A stretch of DNA of 64,000 nucleotides from Allolobophora icterica (GCA_963556255.1 OY744606.1:73463252-73527251), one strand, 5' to 3'; shown: positions 34,483 through 44,954, numbered from the stretch's first letter. Notes: generated by a model from the sequence alone, not told the origin. Translations and numbers: made by a program.

Positions 34483-34693
34483 ATGGTTTTCTGTGTAATA
34501 GTTGGCTGCAGCATATATTCGGAGAGGGATAAAGGGCCATTTTGTAGTTTCAAAAATATGTCAGCGTGAAGGCCCAGAAGAACGTGCCCGGAGCGAAGAA
34601 CGCCGGCGACTTTGGCTAATTTGAGCTATAGCCAAAGATGATCTAGCGGAAGCGAAACTGAAAGCTGAACGATCTGCTGGAAACATTTCGTGA
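34483..34693 (+). pseudogene. THAP-domain remnant
   Basis: From an ATG at 34483 the frame reads MVFCVIVGCSIYSERDKG then FCSFKN and stops. In the next frame it continues GPEERARSEERRRLW and DDLAEAKLKAER before a stop at 34691. This matches the THAP zinc finger N-terminal half (C-x-V-x-G-C, R-D-K-G, F, then the R-R-x-W helix), with one frameshift and two stops. The C-terminal C-x-x-H half is absent. THAP domains occur in P-element transposases and several cellular proteins. Confidence 0.65.
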
Positions 34694-34744
34694 TAGGTAC
34701 ATGCGGTACTCACAATGTACTAATGGTTTAACTGCTGTGTTGGC

Positions 34745-34932
34745 AGTACTCTCTGTTGTTAGCTCCTCGGTCTGGAATGGCCTTCCTCTGGCGCTCTAGC
34801 TGCTCTCCAGGGTCCATTCTTACACGTCCTATTTCCATCTTAGGACTGCTCTCTTCAGGCGCGCTGGGATTGCGTCTGAGAAAAGTAGTTGCTTGAAGTG
34901 ATACTATATAAATCTCCGTAATGAATGAATGA
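34745..34932 (+). pseudogene. LINE ORF2 C-terminus with 3' tail A
   Basis: The plus strand gives SVWNGLPLAL, a stop, then SRVHSYTSYFHLRTALFRRA, the degraded C-terminal W-N-x-L-P to F-x-x-x-x-x-L-F block. Its 3' end AGTAGTTGCTTGAAGTG, then ACTATATAAATCTCCG and (TGAA)n, closely resembles the SINE end at 21390-21449. A (TGAA)n tail is typical of the L2 clade. Confidence 0.75.
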
Positions 34933-35668
34933 ATTTTGATAAACTAGATTCTGTGTATCAACAGTAGTCTATTATCAACAGTATGTTTGCTGCCTGTAAT
35001 CATTTACTGTAAAGTGCTTACTCAGGATCTTTGGAAATGAACGAGAATTTGGGAGAAGCGGCTAACTCGGGTTTATCTGTATGATGGCAGTTAAAACGAC
35101 ATTGGTGCGTATAAACTATGAACGAGACATTATGAGGAAATTATATTTGAAAATAGGAATTAGGGTAGGTGAGGACAAAAGGAATTCAATGACACCTGAG
35201 AGGAAATAAAAGAACAATAGAGATGGACATAATAATGGTGGAAAGTGAGAGAAGGTGAGAACAATTAATAAAAAGAGAACCATGAACTGCCATCCTGTGG
35301 TTTGGGAAAAGGCAAGGTGAAAAATGATCTCGTTCCAGTGACATAACTATCCACACGACTATCTTTCCTTTAGATATTGTAAATAAATAATTATTGTAAA
35401 CATGTAATTGCTAAACTTCACAACAAACTGCAAAACATCATAAATGATTTTTTATAGTAAATATTGAAGATATTTGTACACTTCTGTGTACCATTCAAAA
35501 TGTTAAAAGGCATTGGACCCATTGTAATTGCCAGTGATTAAACTGATATGGGACAGGTGTAAGCCTTTCCTAAAAGCTCAGCCAAAACTAGTGTGAGAAT
35601 TGTAGAAAAAATACGGGATTCTTTTTGATGAGTTTGATTCATGTAGAGTTGAATGTTTCATCCGTATT

Positions 35669-35962
35669 TTACAAACGGAGACAATTCAAAAATGCAAGAG
35701 AAAGCTTAAACTCCATTTCTAATTCAGTAGGATAGGCCATTGCTGACGACTTTGAAGAAGCTGGCGAGGCAGACGGCTTACATCTAGAAACTAAGGAAGA
35801 TGATGACACGGTGCTGCATATGATACTGTAGTTGACAAGACCAGGCACAGTGAAGGAGTTGAGGGTGTCAAAAGTCTTCTTCAGTTTCTTTGCCATCGAA
35901 GAGAAGTCCATGTTAGCCAAAGGACGATAAGTCAAGTTGGTGACATGCGACGGAGCAGCCAT
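35669..35962 (-). CDS. Hypothetical 97-residue ORF
   Basis: The minus-strand frame starts at an ATG (35962, context AAATGG) and ends at 35669. Its product, beginning MAAPSHVTNLTYRPLANMDF, contains a Lys-rich segment (MAKKLKKTFDTLN) and a Ser-rich middle. I do not recognise it. It lies within the decayed element at 34025-41247, just 3' of a LINE tail, and may be part of captured host sequence or chance. Confidence 0.2.
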   Translation of the reverse strand: MAAPSHVTNLTYRPLANMDFSSMAKKLKKTFDTLNSFTVPGLVNYSIICSTVSSSSLVSRCKPSASPASSKSSAMAYPTELEMEFKLSLAFLNCLRL

Positions 35963-35965
35963 TTA

Positions 35966-36450
35966 CAGTAGACTGTGTACAGGAAGTTTGTAATTGTAAT
36001 CTCCAATTTTCTAAAACACCACTGTAAAGCTGAGCGCAAAGCACCAGCTTATTCATGAGCGCTGCGACGTATCAGAGATCAATATTCATTGGTGGTCCGA
36101 GTCAGATTGCCAGAGAGACCAGGGAGAGGCAGAGCAGCTGTTACTGCAGGTTTTGTTGAGGATGGGAAGGCTTGTAAGGCAGAGGATCAGATGGATTAGG
36201 ATAGGAATTCTTGAAGAAGCAAGTCTTCAATTTGGAGTGGAAAGCCTGTGGGGTGATCAGTAGAGGAGCCCGAGGTAGATGACATTGAGTGAGTGGCGGT
36301 ATTGGTGGAGGAACTGAGAAAATGCGGAATTTGCAAGTTCATTCCAGAGTTGAGATGCAGTGTGGGATATGGATCGGTCAGAGAACTTGAGGCGAGTACT
36401 GACTGAGGATGGGAGAGAGTAAGATAGGAGGATGAACGGGTAGACCGGGG
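35966..36450 (-). pseudogene. LINE ORF2 C-terminus with 3' tail B
   Basis: The minus strand reads STRLKFSDRSISHTASQLWN then, with frame changes, HRLSTPN and SSRIPI. It matches the LKISDRSFxxAxPxLWN block of a LINE clade. The element ends, still on minus, with GAATAAGCTGGTGC and CAGTGGTGTTTTAGAAAAT. GGAGATTACAATTACA (about 35975-36065) closes it: the tail-B end, also present at 63470-63555. Several stops and shifts are present. Confidence 0.75.
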
Positions 36451-36814
36451 TGGCTGGATGGTGAAGAGTCCGTTAAAGTACTGAAAACAACATAAAACAC
36501 ACTTGCTAATTATAAACTGATGCAGTGAAAAATATAGAAAAATTATGTCACAGTATAATGTCGCTACGATTCAGAAATTAAAATTTAAATGTTACTAAAT
36601 TAACGCTAAGATCTGGGACTAACATAACAACACCAACATAAGCATAGTCATGTTTTTCGTCAGTTTTGGAAAGAGGATTCTACTGTATCTTTGTATACGA
36701 ACTACACCATACTGTAATCCGGAAATTCAAAGCAATTACAACAAGTGCAGTCGGACTAGGAATCCAATCCCAAGTCCTTACCATCTGTTCTTCAGCAGGT
36801 AGGCCTAATCGTAA

Positions 36815-37020
36815 TCTCGAGATTTATACAGCGCCCAAAAAAGCGAAGTCGCGGGAACCAGCTTATTCACAGGCGCTCAGTCAAATCATAATTAATAGGC
36901 GGGGTGAAATCGGTTCCAGATCGAGATCCAAAGGGGTCAATCAGGCAGACAGGCACACCACGGCCTTGGTCAGACGGCTAAGGTGGGTAGTGTTTAGGGT
37001 TGAAGCGGCGAGGGATGTCT
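36815..37020 (-). pseudogene. LINE 3' fragment, tail-B family
   Basis: On the minus strand LNTTHLSRLTKAVVCLSA is followed by a stop. The tail-B end is at 36815-36885 (AATAAGCTGGTTCCCGCG, GGCGCTGTATAAATC, GAGATTACGATTAGG). NTTHLSR is shared with 7895-8045. The two overlap enough to place the order: ORF2 end, NTTHLSR, tail B. Confidence 0.65.
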
Positions 37021-37672
37021 AACTACATTACACTACATCTCAAAATTCAAAACAATAATTTCTTTACAATGCACATGTTACTTAAAATTACCTTTTATTC
37101 ATGAGACAACGCCTTCTTCCATCAACGAAAGACTTCGCGTACTTTGACAACAACTTTTTGTTTATTCGACGACTGAACCAAAATGGCAAATCACAGTCCC
37201 GCACTCAAGGCCACGCCCATCTGCAAAAGCTCTAGGGCAAAGTGACTTAATTCTGGCCGGTACCTAATTCAGGCCACTTTTTGACCTTTATTCACAGCCA
37301 AAGTAAGAGTACTACAGTTATTATAAGGGAAATTATTTGTCACACCTTGTTTTGCTTGCGGCTCGAGGCTAAAAATAACTCATAGCTGACTAGCGGATTT
37401 TCTAATCACGTGTCAAAGTTTTGATCATTTCCAGTTGTTGCAGCATACATAATTTGAGATTTTCAAGTTTTTCATCAACATACTGCTTCAATTGGGTAAG
37501 TCTATTTAACGAACAAATGTTATTTTCATATAAAGTAAACATTATATTATTTAATGGCAGCTTGATAGTTTGTCCCAGTTGGCGGATTAATAAGATGCTG
37601 TGCGGCAAAATAAGTCACGCAGAGAAACCTATTTCTGACCACATCTGCAATGTAATTCAGGCCATGGCCAGA

Positions 37673-37790
37673 GATAGGTATCTGATGGCCAGAATTAGGT
37701 ATCGGGCGGCCAGAATCAGGTATCAGGTGACCAGAATTAGGTATCGGGCGGCCAGAATCAGGTATCAGGTGACCAGAATTAGGTATCGAC
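37673..37790. repeat. Subterminal tandem repeats of the pogo element
   Basis: Seven units of 16-18 bp contain CCAGAATYAGGTATC or close variants (GGCCAGAGATAGGTATC first). Related GGCCAGAA words recur near the right end of the element. The array ends just before the transposase start. Confidence 0.85.
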
Positions 37791-37848
37791 TGCCAGCTTT
37801 TAATTTTAAAGCTCACAACATTTTTCTTGCAGCGTCAATTAATTGAAA

Positions 37849-40578
37849 ATGGTGTCAGTCAATAAAGGCAAGAACGCCAAGAAATTGGCGAAAACAGAGG
37901 AGACAAATAATAAAGGAAGAAGGAGAGCTGCAAGAGGGAAGCATTGCCTTTGGACTGAAAGTGCAATGCTTGCAGCAATTGCAGCTGTTCGTGAAAATGG
38001 AATGTCCCAAAGAGCAGCATGCAAAACGTTTCAAGTTCCCCGAAGTACTCTACAAGTCCGTTTAACTGGGAAAACAGAAATCGGTTCCAGGCCTGGTCGT
38101 CCAACTATCATGTCATCTGATCAAGAAGAAAAACTGGCTGATTTTGCTTGCAATCGAGCTGCAATGGGGATCGGATTTGGACGACAGCAATTACTCAAGT
38201 ATGCCGAAGCATATGCTAAAAAGCATAGCATTGTCTTCAAAAATGGGAGACCATCGATACGTTGGTGGTATGGAATGAAGAGGCGACATCTTAAGGTCAC
38301 ATTGCGTCGTCCGGAGGGAACAGCTGCTGTCAGACATCAATGCATGGACCCTACAAAGGTGGCAAAATATTTCAGCGTGCTGAAGATGGTGTTGGATGAC
38401 AACCAGTTGAATTCCAAGCCTCATACCATCTGGAACATGGACGAAACTGGTGTCCAACTGGACCATAAACCGGGTAGGATCATTGCAACTAAAGGATCGA
38501 AATATTTGCACAGCCGAACCAGTGGCAACAGAGAAACAATTACTGTAATTGGGGCAATAAATGCTGGTGGTGGCTACATTCCTCCACATGTAATTGTGAA
38601 AGGAAAGACTACGAGGTCCCTCTTCTCTTTTCAAATGGAAACGGCTCCGGATGGAACCACTTGGAGTGTGTCTGATAGCGGATGGACGAAGCAGGGCATT
38701 GCTCTGCTCTGGTTCAATGCCGCCTTCTTACCAAACATAGGACCAGACAGACCTCAGCTGCTTATTGTGGATGGCCACGATTCACACAATTTCGTGGAAC
38801 TGCTCGAAACTGCGGCAGAAAACGGCATCCACATAATTGAACTGCCAGCTCATACATCCAACTGGCTCCAACCGTGCGATCGGACAGTTTTTGGACCTTT
38901 CAAGAATGCTTACAGAAAGGCATGTGAAGATCTCATGACTCAGTTCCCAGGAACTCTTGTATCACGAGCAAGTTTCTGTGGATTGCTTAAAAAAGCTTGG
39001 GAGGAGGCGTTATCCGCGAGCAATATAGTATCTGGTTTCAGAGCATGTGGAATCCATCCGTTCAATCCAGATTCTGTACCATCAGAAGCATACTTGCCAA
39101 ATTGCATGTATTCTGTGAAGCAACTCATTGAAAGCGAAGTGTCATTGAGGGATTCTTCATCCCAAAATTCAGCTTCAACGCCAAAAAACGATGGATCATC
39201 GACATCTGATTCTCCAAGACAAACGCTGTCTTCAAGTTTTCAAGGAGCATGTGATGACTCTTCAGCACCAGTCGTCATAGATAATTCAACAACTCAGAAC
39301 GTTTTCAATATTTCGGATTTCACGTCGATGGATCCTGAGGTAGTTGCAAAAGCTTGTGCAACTGCGTCCCCAGTGAAAGTTTTACGATTGCTCGAGTCAA
39401 CTCTCACCCAGCAACAGTTGGGTTGTTTCCAATATCTATATGAGAAAAAGTACAGCCTAAACCAGGACGAAACATACAAAACCTGGCAGAAATTAAAAAG
39501 TTTGGCGGAAGAACAAGATGAAGATCATCAGGCGCCATCCGTAGAAGAGATCATGGACTTGAATTTATCTGTGGGAACTTTGCCAAGCTTTTCTGAGAGC
39601 CTTACAGGAGATTTCAATATTGATGACTCATTTGCAGATCTATTGTTATCTGTCATTTCAACGGAGCAAAAAGGAACCGATACATCCACTTCCTTGGAAA
39701 TTCCAAACTCAAATCTTTGTCAGTGTTCCACCGAGAATAATATACTATGTTCTTGTTCAACTAACAAACAAGTTTGTAACGTTCTTCTTGCCGAAAATCA
39801 GACTGCCATCAACACTTTGAGCCTTGATGAGACACCTTGTTCTTCCAACATCGATGCGAGAGAAATCAAAAAACAAAATTCCGTTGATTCAAATTCTGCT
39901 GTTAAGTCGATCGCATTGAACCCTACAACATCCAGTGACATTGCAGTTATCTTAGGTAGTCAGAGTCACGTCGACGACGAGGAACGTTTTGCTCATCCAA
40001 GTCTCAGTGACCACCCTAGTAGTTCTATTTCTGCCCGGGTCAATTCAGTCGAAGGAAAACAATTCCCTTTCAAAAACCGATCTTATCCTGGAGACGTTGA
40101 CAGTGATATTCTCCCATATCCAGCAATAACTACAAGAGGGGAAAAAACTAATTTGAAGCAGAAATTTTTTCTTATCACTTCCACAGAATCTCGTGATTTG
40201 AAGCTAAAGGAACAGCACGCAAAAGTGGAACGTCAGAGGATCAAGGAAGAAAAAGCACACAACAATCAGCAACAAGTGAAAAAGGTAAAGAAAGTGATTG
40301 AAAAACAACCAAGGGGAAAGAAACCGAACACATTAAAAGGAAAGGAAAAACCGATGCCATCTCAGAAGACAAACAAGAAAACGAATAAGGCTTGCAAAAC
40401 CCAGGGTACAACCGATTCTCTGATTCCATGCGATATTTGCCAAGTACGATTTTGTGATGATAAGACAGGAAGAAAATGGATTGAATGCCAAGGCTGTCAG
40501 ACTTGGTTTCACAATGCTTGCCAAGGTCTGGATGAAAATGGACCAGAACATTTTTTGTGCATTTCATGCGATGCATGA
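37849..40578 (+). CDS. Pogo-type DDE transposase with C-terminal PHD finger
   Basis: 909 residues from the ATG at 37849. Residues 1-30 are basic. About 32-75 form a pipsqueak/CENP-B-like helix-turn-helix (GMSQRAACKTFQVPRSTLQV). A second HTH-like CENP-B segment follows at about 88-150 (RPSIRWWYGMKRRH). The DDE domain spans about 165-385 with D198 (WNMDETGVQL), D308 (LLIVDGHDSH) and D344 (LQPCDRTVFGPFK), a DD35D arrangement typical of pogo/Tigger. Residues 430-810 are Ser-rich and low-complexity, then Lys-rich. The last 50 residues form a C4HC3 PHD finger (CDIC, WIECQGC, WFHNAC, FLCISC). PHD fingers usually read histone H3 tails, so chromatin-directed targeting is a reasonable inference. Typical Tigger proteins are about 450-650 residues, so the long linker and PHD are extra. 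No stop or frameshift. An acceptor-like TTTTTCTTGCAG lies just upstream at 37820-37832, so a 5' UTR intron is possible. Confidence 0.93.
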   Translation: MVSVNKGKNAKKLAKTEETNNKGRRRAARGKHCLWTESAMLAAIAAVRENGMSQRAACKTFQVPRSTLQVRLTGKTEIGSRPGRPTIMSSDQEEKLADFACNRAAMGIGFGRQQLLKYAEAYAKKHSIVFKNGRPSIRWWYGMKRRHLKVTLRRPEGTAAVRHQCMDPTKVAKYFSVLKMVLDDNQLNSKPHTIWNMDETGVQLDHKPGRIIATKGSKYLHSRTSGNRETITVIGAINAGGGYIPPHVIVKGKTTRSLFSFQMETAPDGTTWSVSDSGWTKQGIALLWFNAAFLPNIGPDRPQLLIVDGHDSHNFVELLETAAENGIHIIELPAHTSNWLQPCDRTVFGPFKNAYRKACEDLMTQFPGTLVSRASFCGLLKKAWEEALSASNIVSGFRACGIHPFNPDSVPSEAYLPNCMYSVKQLIESEVSLRDSSSQNSASTPKNDGSSTSDSPRQTLSSSFQGACDDSSAPVVIDNSTTQNVFNISDFTSMDPEVVAKACATASPVKVLRLLESTLTQQQLGCFQYLYEKKYSLNQDETYKTWQKLKSLAEEQDEDHQAPSVEEIMDLNLSVGTLPSFSESLTGDFNIDDSFADLLLSVISTEQKGTDTSTSLEIPNSNLCQCSTENNILCSCSTNKQVCNVLLAENQTAINTLSLDETPCSSNIDAREIKKQNSVDSNSAVKSIALNPTTSSDIAVILGSQSHVDDEERFAHPSLSDHPSSSISARVNSVEGKQFPFKNRSYPGDVDSDILPYPAITTRGEKTNLKQKFFLITSTESRDLKLKEQHAKVERQRIKEEKAHNNQQQVKKVKKVIEKQPRGKKPNTLKGKEKPMPSQKTNKKTNKACKTQGTTDSLIPCDICQVRFCDDKTGRKWIECQGCQTWFHNACQGLDENGPEHFLCISCDA

Positions 40579-41255
40579 GACATTGAAATGACTCGTGCAG
40601 TCGATTGTTTTTGTTTTTCCTCATATCTGCTAGTTATTATGTTCTCATAGAGTAGGATGAAATCTTTTAGTCAGGTTTTGTGCAATAATGTTGGCATTTT
40701 TAATTGGCTGGTAGGCTACACCTTGTAGTCATCTGTTCTAAGATACATTCTTGTCAATTTGTCCTAGTCAAGTTTTGCAATAGCCGGCTAAAGGCAACTA
40801 TGTTACAAAATAGTAGTTCGATTTGATTTTTTGTTGGTACTCTTAGCCTTTTAGGATTTGTAGCCATTTTGATTTTATTTAGATTTTTGATTTTACTGGT
40901 TTATGCATAATACAACATAAAACCTATTTCTAGCCACATGAAACATTATTCTGGCCAGTGGCCAGAAATATGTACCCATGTGGCCAAGAAATATGTATCA
41001 GTGGCCAGAGTTGTGTATTTTAGAGGGGTCCCAGCAATATATATATTTTAATTTCATTTATGTTCTTGCAAGATATTCTACGATATAATAATATACTCAA
41101 TATGTTGCTTGATCTCGATGTTTTGTTTTTAAACAAATTTAACTGATCCAAGTATTCAATTTTTGCGAAGTTCTGACAAAGTGGCCAGAATTTGGTAACT
41201 TTACCCTATAGGCCCCTACCTACCTAGGCTACCTGGCGCCGCCACTATCTGCTAT

Positions 41256-44200
41256 GGAGAATTTTGTAAGCCCTCGAACATTGGTCGAGTGTGTAGAAGT
41301 TTTTAAAACCTTCGTCCTTTTATCTGATGTGGGGAACTTTTATAAACTCTCCCTGGTCGAGCGTGGACAAGTTGAAGGTTTGAAACTCGGTTTCCGTGAT
41401 CACTGATCACATAATGGACAAGTTTTTAACTCTTCTTTGGATCGAGGGCCAATTCAGACCGACTTCGAGTGATTAGAATGAAAGCCGTTCCAAGAGGGAA
41501 CGATTACGTTGTTGACTGATAGTTATAAAATAAATGAGTTACTTTATATATGGGCAGTTACTGGCACTTCTCATCAGAGTTCCTCGTCGTCTTAGGCGTT
41601 TTATAGCGTGAATTCCAATGCACTGAAGTGCTGCCACATGTGAAACCTTGACTAGGGGGCGCTATAATGCGTGGTCTGGTCGCATTTCGTAATTAAGAGT
41701 TTTAGTTTTATGCGTATGGCGTCCTTTACATGTCGTGAGTTTATTTCTCTCGAGTATAATCGGCGTGATGGATTTAAAATCCCAGCGGCGAACATTTGCG
41801 CTCTATAAGTCGTTAGTTGGGCTGCAGCTAATAAGTCCCGACGATTTGTGAGCTTGTGTGTATGTGTGTTTTTATGTTTTCGCATGAACCTGAATTTCCG
41901 AGAATCCTCTGTGCTAGAATTGGGAGCTTAACGACGCATGGAGACGATTAAACACTCGTGATGGACGCCATCTTTTATAACGCCATCTTTTATAACGCCG
42001 TAGATTAAGGCAGTTATCTCTACCGAAGTTTAATTTGCCGAAGTTTAATATGCCAGAGGTTTAATTCTTGCAGTTGACTCTGATGTAACGTGTCAATTGA
42101 ATTTTACTTCACATCCAGTTGATGCTGTGGCGTCTTGTAGCAAATGCCTTTCGTGCGGGGACTGTAACCAGTTTCTTGCACATTTGATTTCGACTGCAGT
42201 TGAACCCGTCCCTTGATTTCGCTTACTTGATTGTAATCGTAATCGTAAACTCAAAATTTCCAAAGCACCACTTCAGAGCATATTCGCGAGCGCTGCGCTG
42301 CTTCAACGGAGATTGTCCAGACTCCAGAGGTATAAAATGGAGATCGAAATCCGGTTTTAAGAGGCCATTTGTTGATACATTGTACGTGAAAGCGTTGGCG
42401 CTGTATAAATGCTGAGTATAGGCTAATCAGCGTTTCTGAGAAGTTCTGAAAATGCGATATATGAATATCTAAATTATAAATACTTTCATTATAGAGGGTT
42501 AAAGAGAAAATTAGTTTGCCATAGGATGGAGACTCGAGCCCTAAACTGGAGTGACCGAGCCACTCATAATCTTCATGATTAGGCTGTGATTAGATTCGTC
42601 TGTGTATATATGTTTATGTATGTATATCTGAATGAATGAATGTCATTTGTTATCAGTTTCAAGCGTATTCGCCTGGTGTTGTTAGCTCCTTGTTTTCAAT
42701 TCTGGAGCTTAGTTCTAGGTCTAGCATTTTTTTCTTTCACTGAAGGCAGGTTATTGCCGTAAAGAATTCAGAAAATCCAAGCTCTGAGTGGCAATCTCAC
42801 CGAGTCACCGTAAGCTATTCACAACTGATGTGATAATGAATTTATCGAGACCTTATTTCTTGAGAACATTGAACCGGTGTCCTGCCTACGTGGATGCAAC
42901 AACATGGTTGTTATCGACTAGGTGCTAGATAAATTATGCCCATACAATACAAGCGGGAGTTGTTTCATGGAAAAATGGTTCGAGTAGCATCTGGTTTCAG
43001 CCAGCGTGAAAGATGGTGGTAGGCCTGCAGTTGTGTAGGTTCATTTACAGCCTAGACTGTCTTAAAATACTGTATATAAAAATAAACTGTTGGCCTATTT
43101 TCATCTGAGCATAATCACTACAGTGAGAAGCAATAGCACTTTCCTTGAAAGCTATAGATAGTGAGATATGGTTTCCATTAAAAGTTATGCTTGTTTAACA
43201 GCTTTTGTAATTTCCGGAACAGCAGTCTCTTTATGTAGGATACATTTGAAGATCATCATATGGCAGTATTCCTATAGGCTTCTCATGTCTCACACGTTGC
43301 ACCACATGTAGGCTAAAGCGTATGAAAAGACCCATCATTTGGCAGTATTCCTATATGGGCTTGCATGTTGGACCTCGTGTAGCCTAGAGCATAGTGAAGC
43401 CCGTGTCAGTATATTGTCCTATGGGCTTCATTCAATAGGAAGTTTAATGGCATGCGTCCAACAAGCCGAACTGTTAATGTCTTTTGATTAGGCCTAACGG
43501 TTTATGCTTTAATTCTTGTTTTGGCTTTTGGTTGTATTTGCTCTGTCTGCGTCTTCGGCGTAATAAAAGTGTTCATATGCTCTACATATGATAGGCCTAT
43601 ATCTGTTTGGGTTAGGCCGTATATACATATATTACATAATATATAAATTCTTATAAAACAGTCTACCTGTGGCCAGAAGACTTGCAAGATTTGGCGTTTT
43701 CAGGTTTGAACCGTTGAAAGGGTTGTTGCAGACAACTGTTTGGGGAATATATTAGTATCTGGAATTTGCCGTTACTGGTATATTTAGGATGATTTTGGTG
43801 AAATTTGTTTGGCCATATTTTTCTTCAGTGCTTGTCTTCATGTCTTTCCAGAGAGCAGTGTTCACTTAGTTGACCCTCACTGTGCAAATGGTGGCAACTA
43901 GTTGCTGGTACGGACCCCACATGGCCCAACAAACACGATTGTCAGGACTGATACAGATTTTGAAGGTATTTTTAAAGTTATGTAAGGATGTTCAGGCTGA
44001 GTTTTCACAAAATGGCTTTGTTAGTTCTTGGCCAAAAAATGTTTGTATATAACGCGATATTTTTCACTGTGGAGTTATATTTCGTGCATACTCATAGCCA
44101 TAAAAGGCTGGTGTCTTCAGGGACCAAAGTAAGTAAGTTAGTAAATAAATAGACGTTTTCAATTGCTGTGCAGATTGGTTTAAAGTGGAATTATCACTTA

Positions 44201-44940
44201 TTTGTGTTACTGTTTCTCATGCGAATGTCTCTGAGTAGATTTTCGTAAGGGACGCAGTATAAGTTTATCGATACAATGCAATATTAATGCGATACAGTAA
44301 TGCAGTTCGTTTTCTGTCCGTTAGCCGTAGTCTTCATCTGGAACTCTGAACGGACCTTGGGTCACTCGGAACCTTTCTGGAATCATCTGATGGAGTGACT
44401 TCTGAGTGCTTTGGAGATCTTTTCCCCTGTAATATTATAGTTTAGCTTCCGTCCTATGCTGTGTGTGGCTTGAATATTTTACAGTGTTTGATGGTGCTGA
44501 TAGTTTTATAGGATATATATGCCGAGTTTCTTATATGACATAATTAGGCTATTTGTCTTTATTTCTGGTGCTGTTTCACCTCTGACCGTCGCTGTGTGTC
44601 GCTAGATTCGAATTCGTTTAGCGTACAGATGTAGTATCGTTGGCGGAGTAATTTGTATGCACATTTCTTATGTTCATTTTGGTTTTAACATACACTCGTG
44701 TGCAGACAACTATCCACGCAAAATTGCATATTATGCATAATACAAATGGGTGTGATCCAGGGTGGGAATTGTCGGGAGTTTGGGGGTTCAACCGCCTAGT
44801 CTTTCTTAGGACCCCCACAAGTTAAGTCTTCATTGCACACCCAGCTAGGGAGTCGTTTCCAACTCCCTCAGTTGTTCTAGTGTGATTTAGCAATATTTGA
44901 CTGCGAGTCTCTGACAAAGAGAAGAAATTTCCATGGTGTA
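41256..44940. other. Long intergenic stretch, no gene seen
   Basis: Mostly unique sequence with no coding region I can support. GTCGAGTGTGTAGAAGTTTT at 41285 repeats host sequence at about 33911, on the other side of the composite transposon. A tail-B relic (minus) lies at 42235-42310, ending in (ATTACG)n. A degenerate repeat of about 90 bp (TGGCAGTATTCCTAT) is at 43260-43360. TAGGCCTA occurs at about 43488 and 43593. Confidence 0.4.
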
Positions 44941-44954
44941 TGATGTATGCCCTC

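Larger units (their letters stand above)
37235..41206 (+). mobile_element. Apparently complete pogo/Tigger-type transposon
   Basis: A 3972-bp element flanked by TA (37233-37234, 41207-41208). Including the TA, the ends TAGGGCAAAGTGACTTAATT and inverted TAGGGTAAAGTTACCAAATT agree at 16 of 20. The following CTGGCC matches at both ends. Repeated GGCCAGAAT-type words fill both subterminal regions (37673-37790 and about 40930-41190) and may be binding sites for the transposase's N-terminal helix-turn-helix. One long transposase gene with a PHD finger lies inside. It inserted into a decayed hAT/P-type element. Confidence 0.92.
34025..41247. mobile_element. Decayed hAT- or P-type element, interrupted by pogo
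   Basis: The left end CAGTGGCGGCGC and inverted right end TAGTGGCGGCGC agree at 11 of 12. The flanks TCTGTTAT (34017-34024) and TCTGCTAT (41248-41255) agree at 7 of 8. Both hAT and P elements make 8-bp duplications. A THAP-domain relic near the left end (34483-34693) would suit P, whereas the CAG terminus suits hAT. The pogo element at 37235-41206 landed 39 bp before its right end. Without pogo the host element is about 3.25 kb and also contains three LINE fragments. Confidence 0.7.

Noticed and set aside
37421..37846. 141-residue frame ahead of the pogo transposase
   Set aside because: Its second half is the translated subterminal repeat array; no known domain, and it ends at the transposase start in a different frame.
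37843..37848. TTG as transposase start
   Set aside because: An ATG two codons later (37849) is the normal eukaryotic choice.
39294..40624. Minus-strand frames opposite the pogo-PHD gene
   Set aside because: Overlap a strongly supported coding region and carry no motifs.
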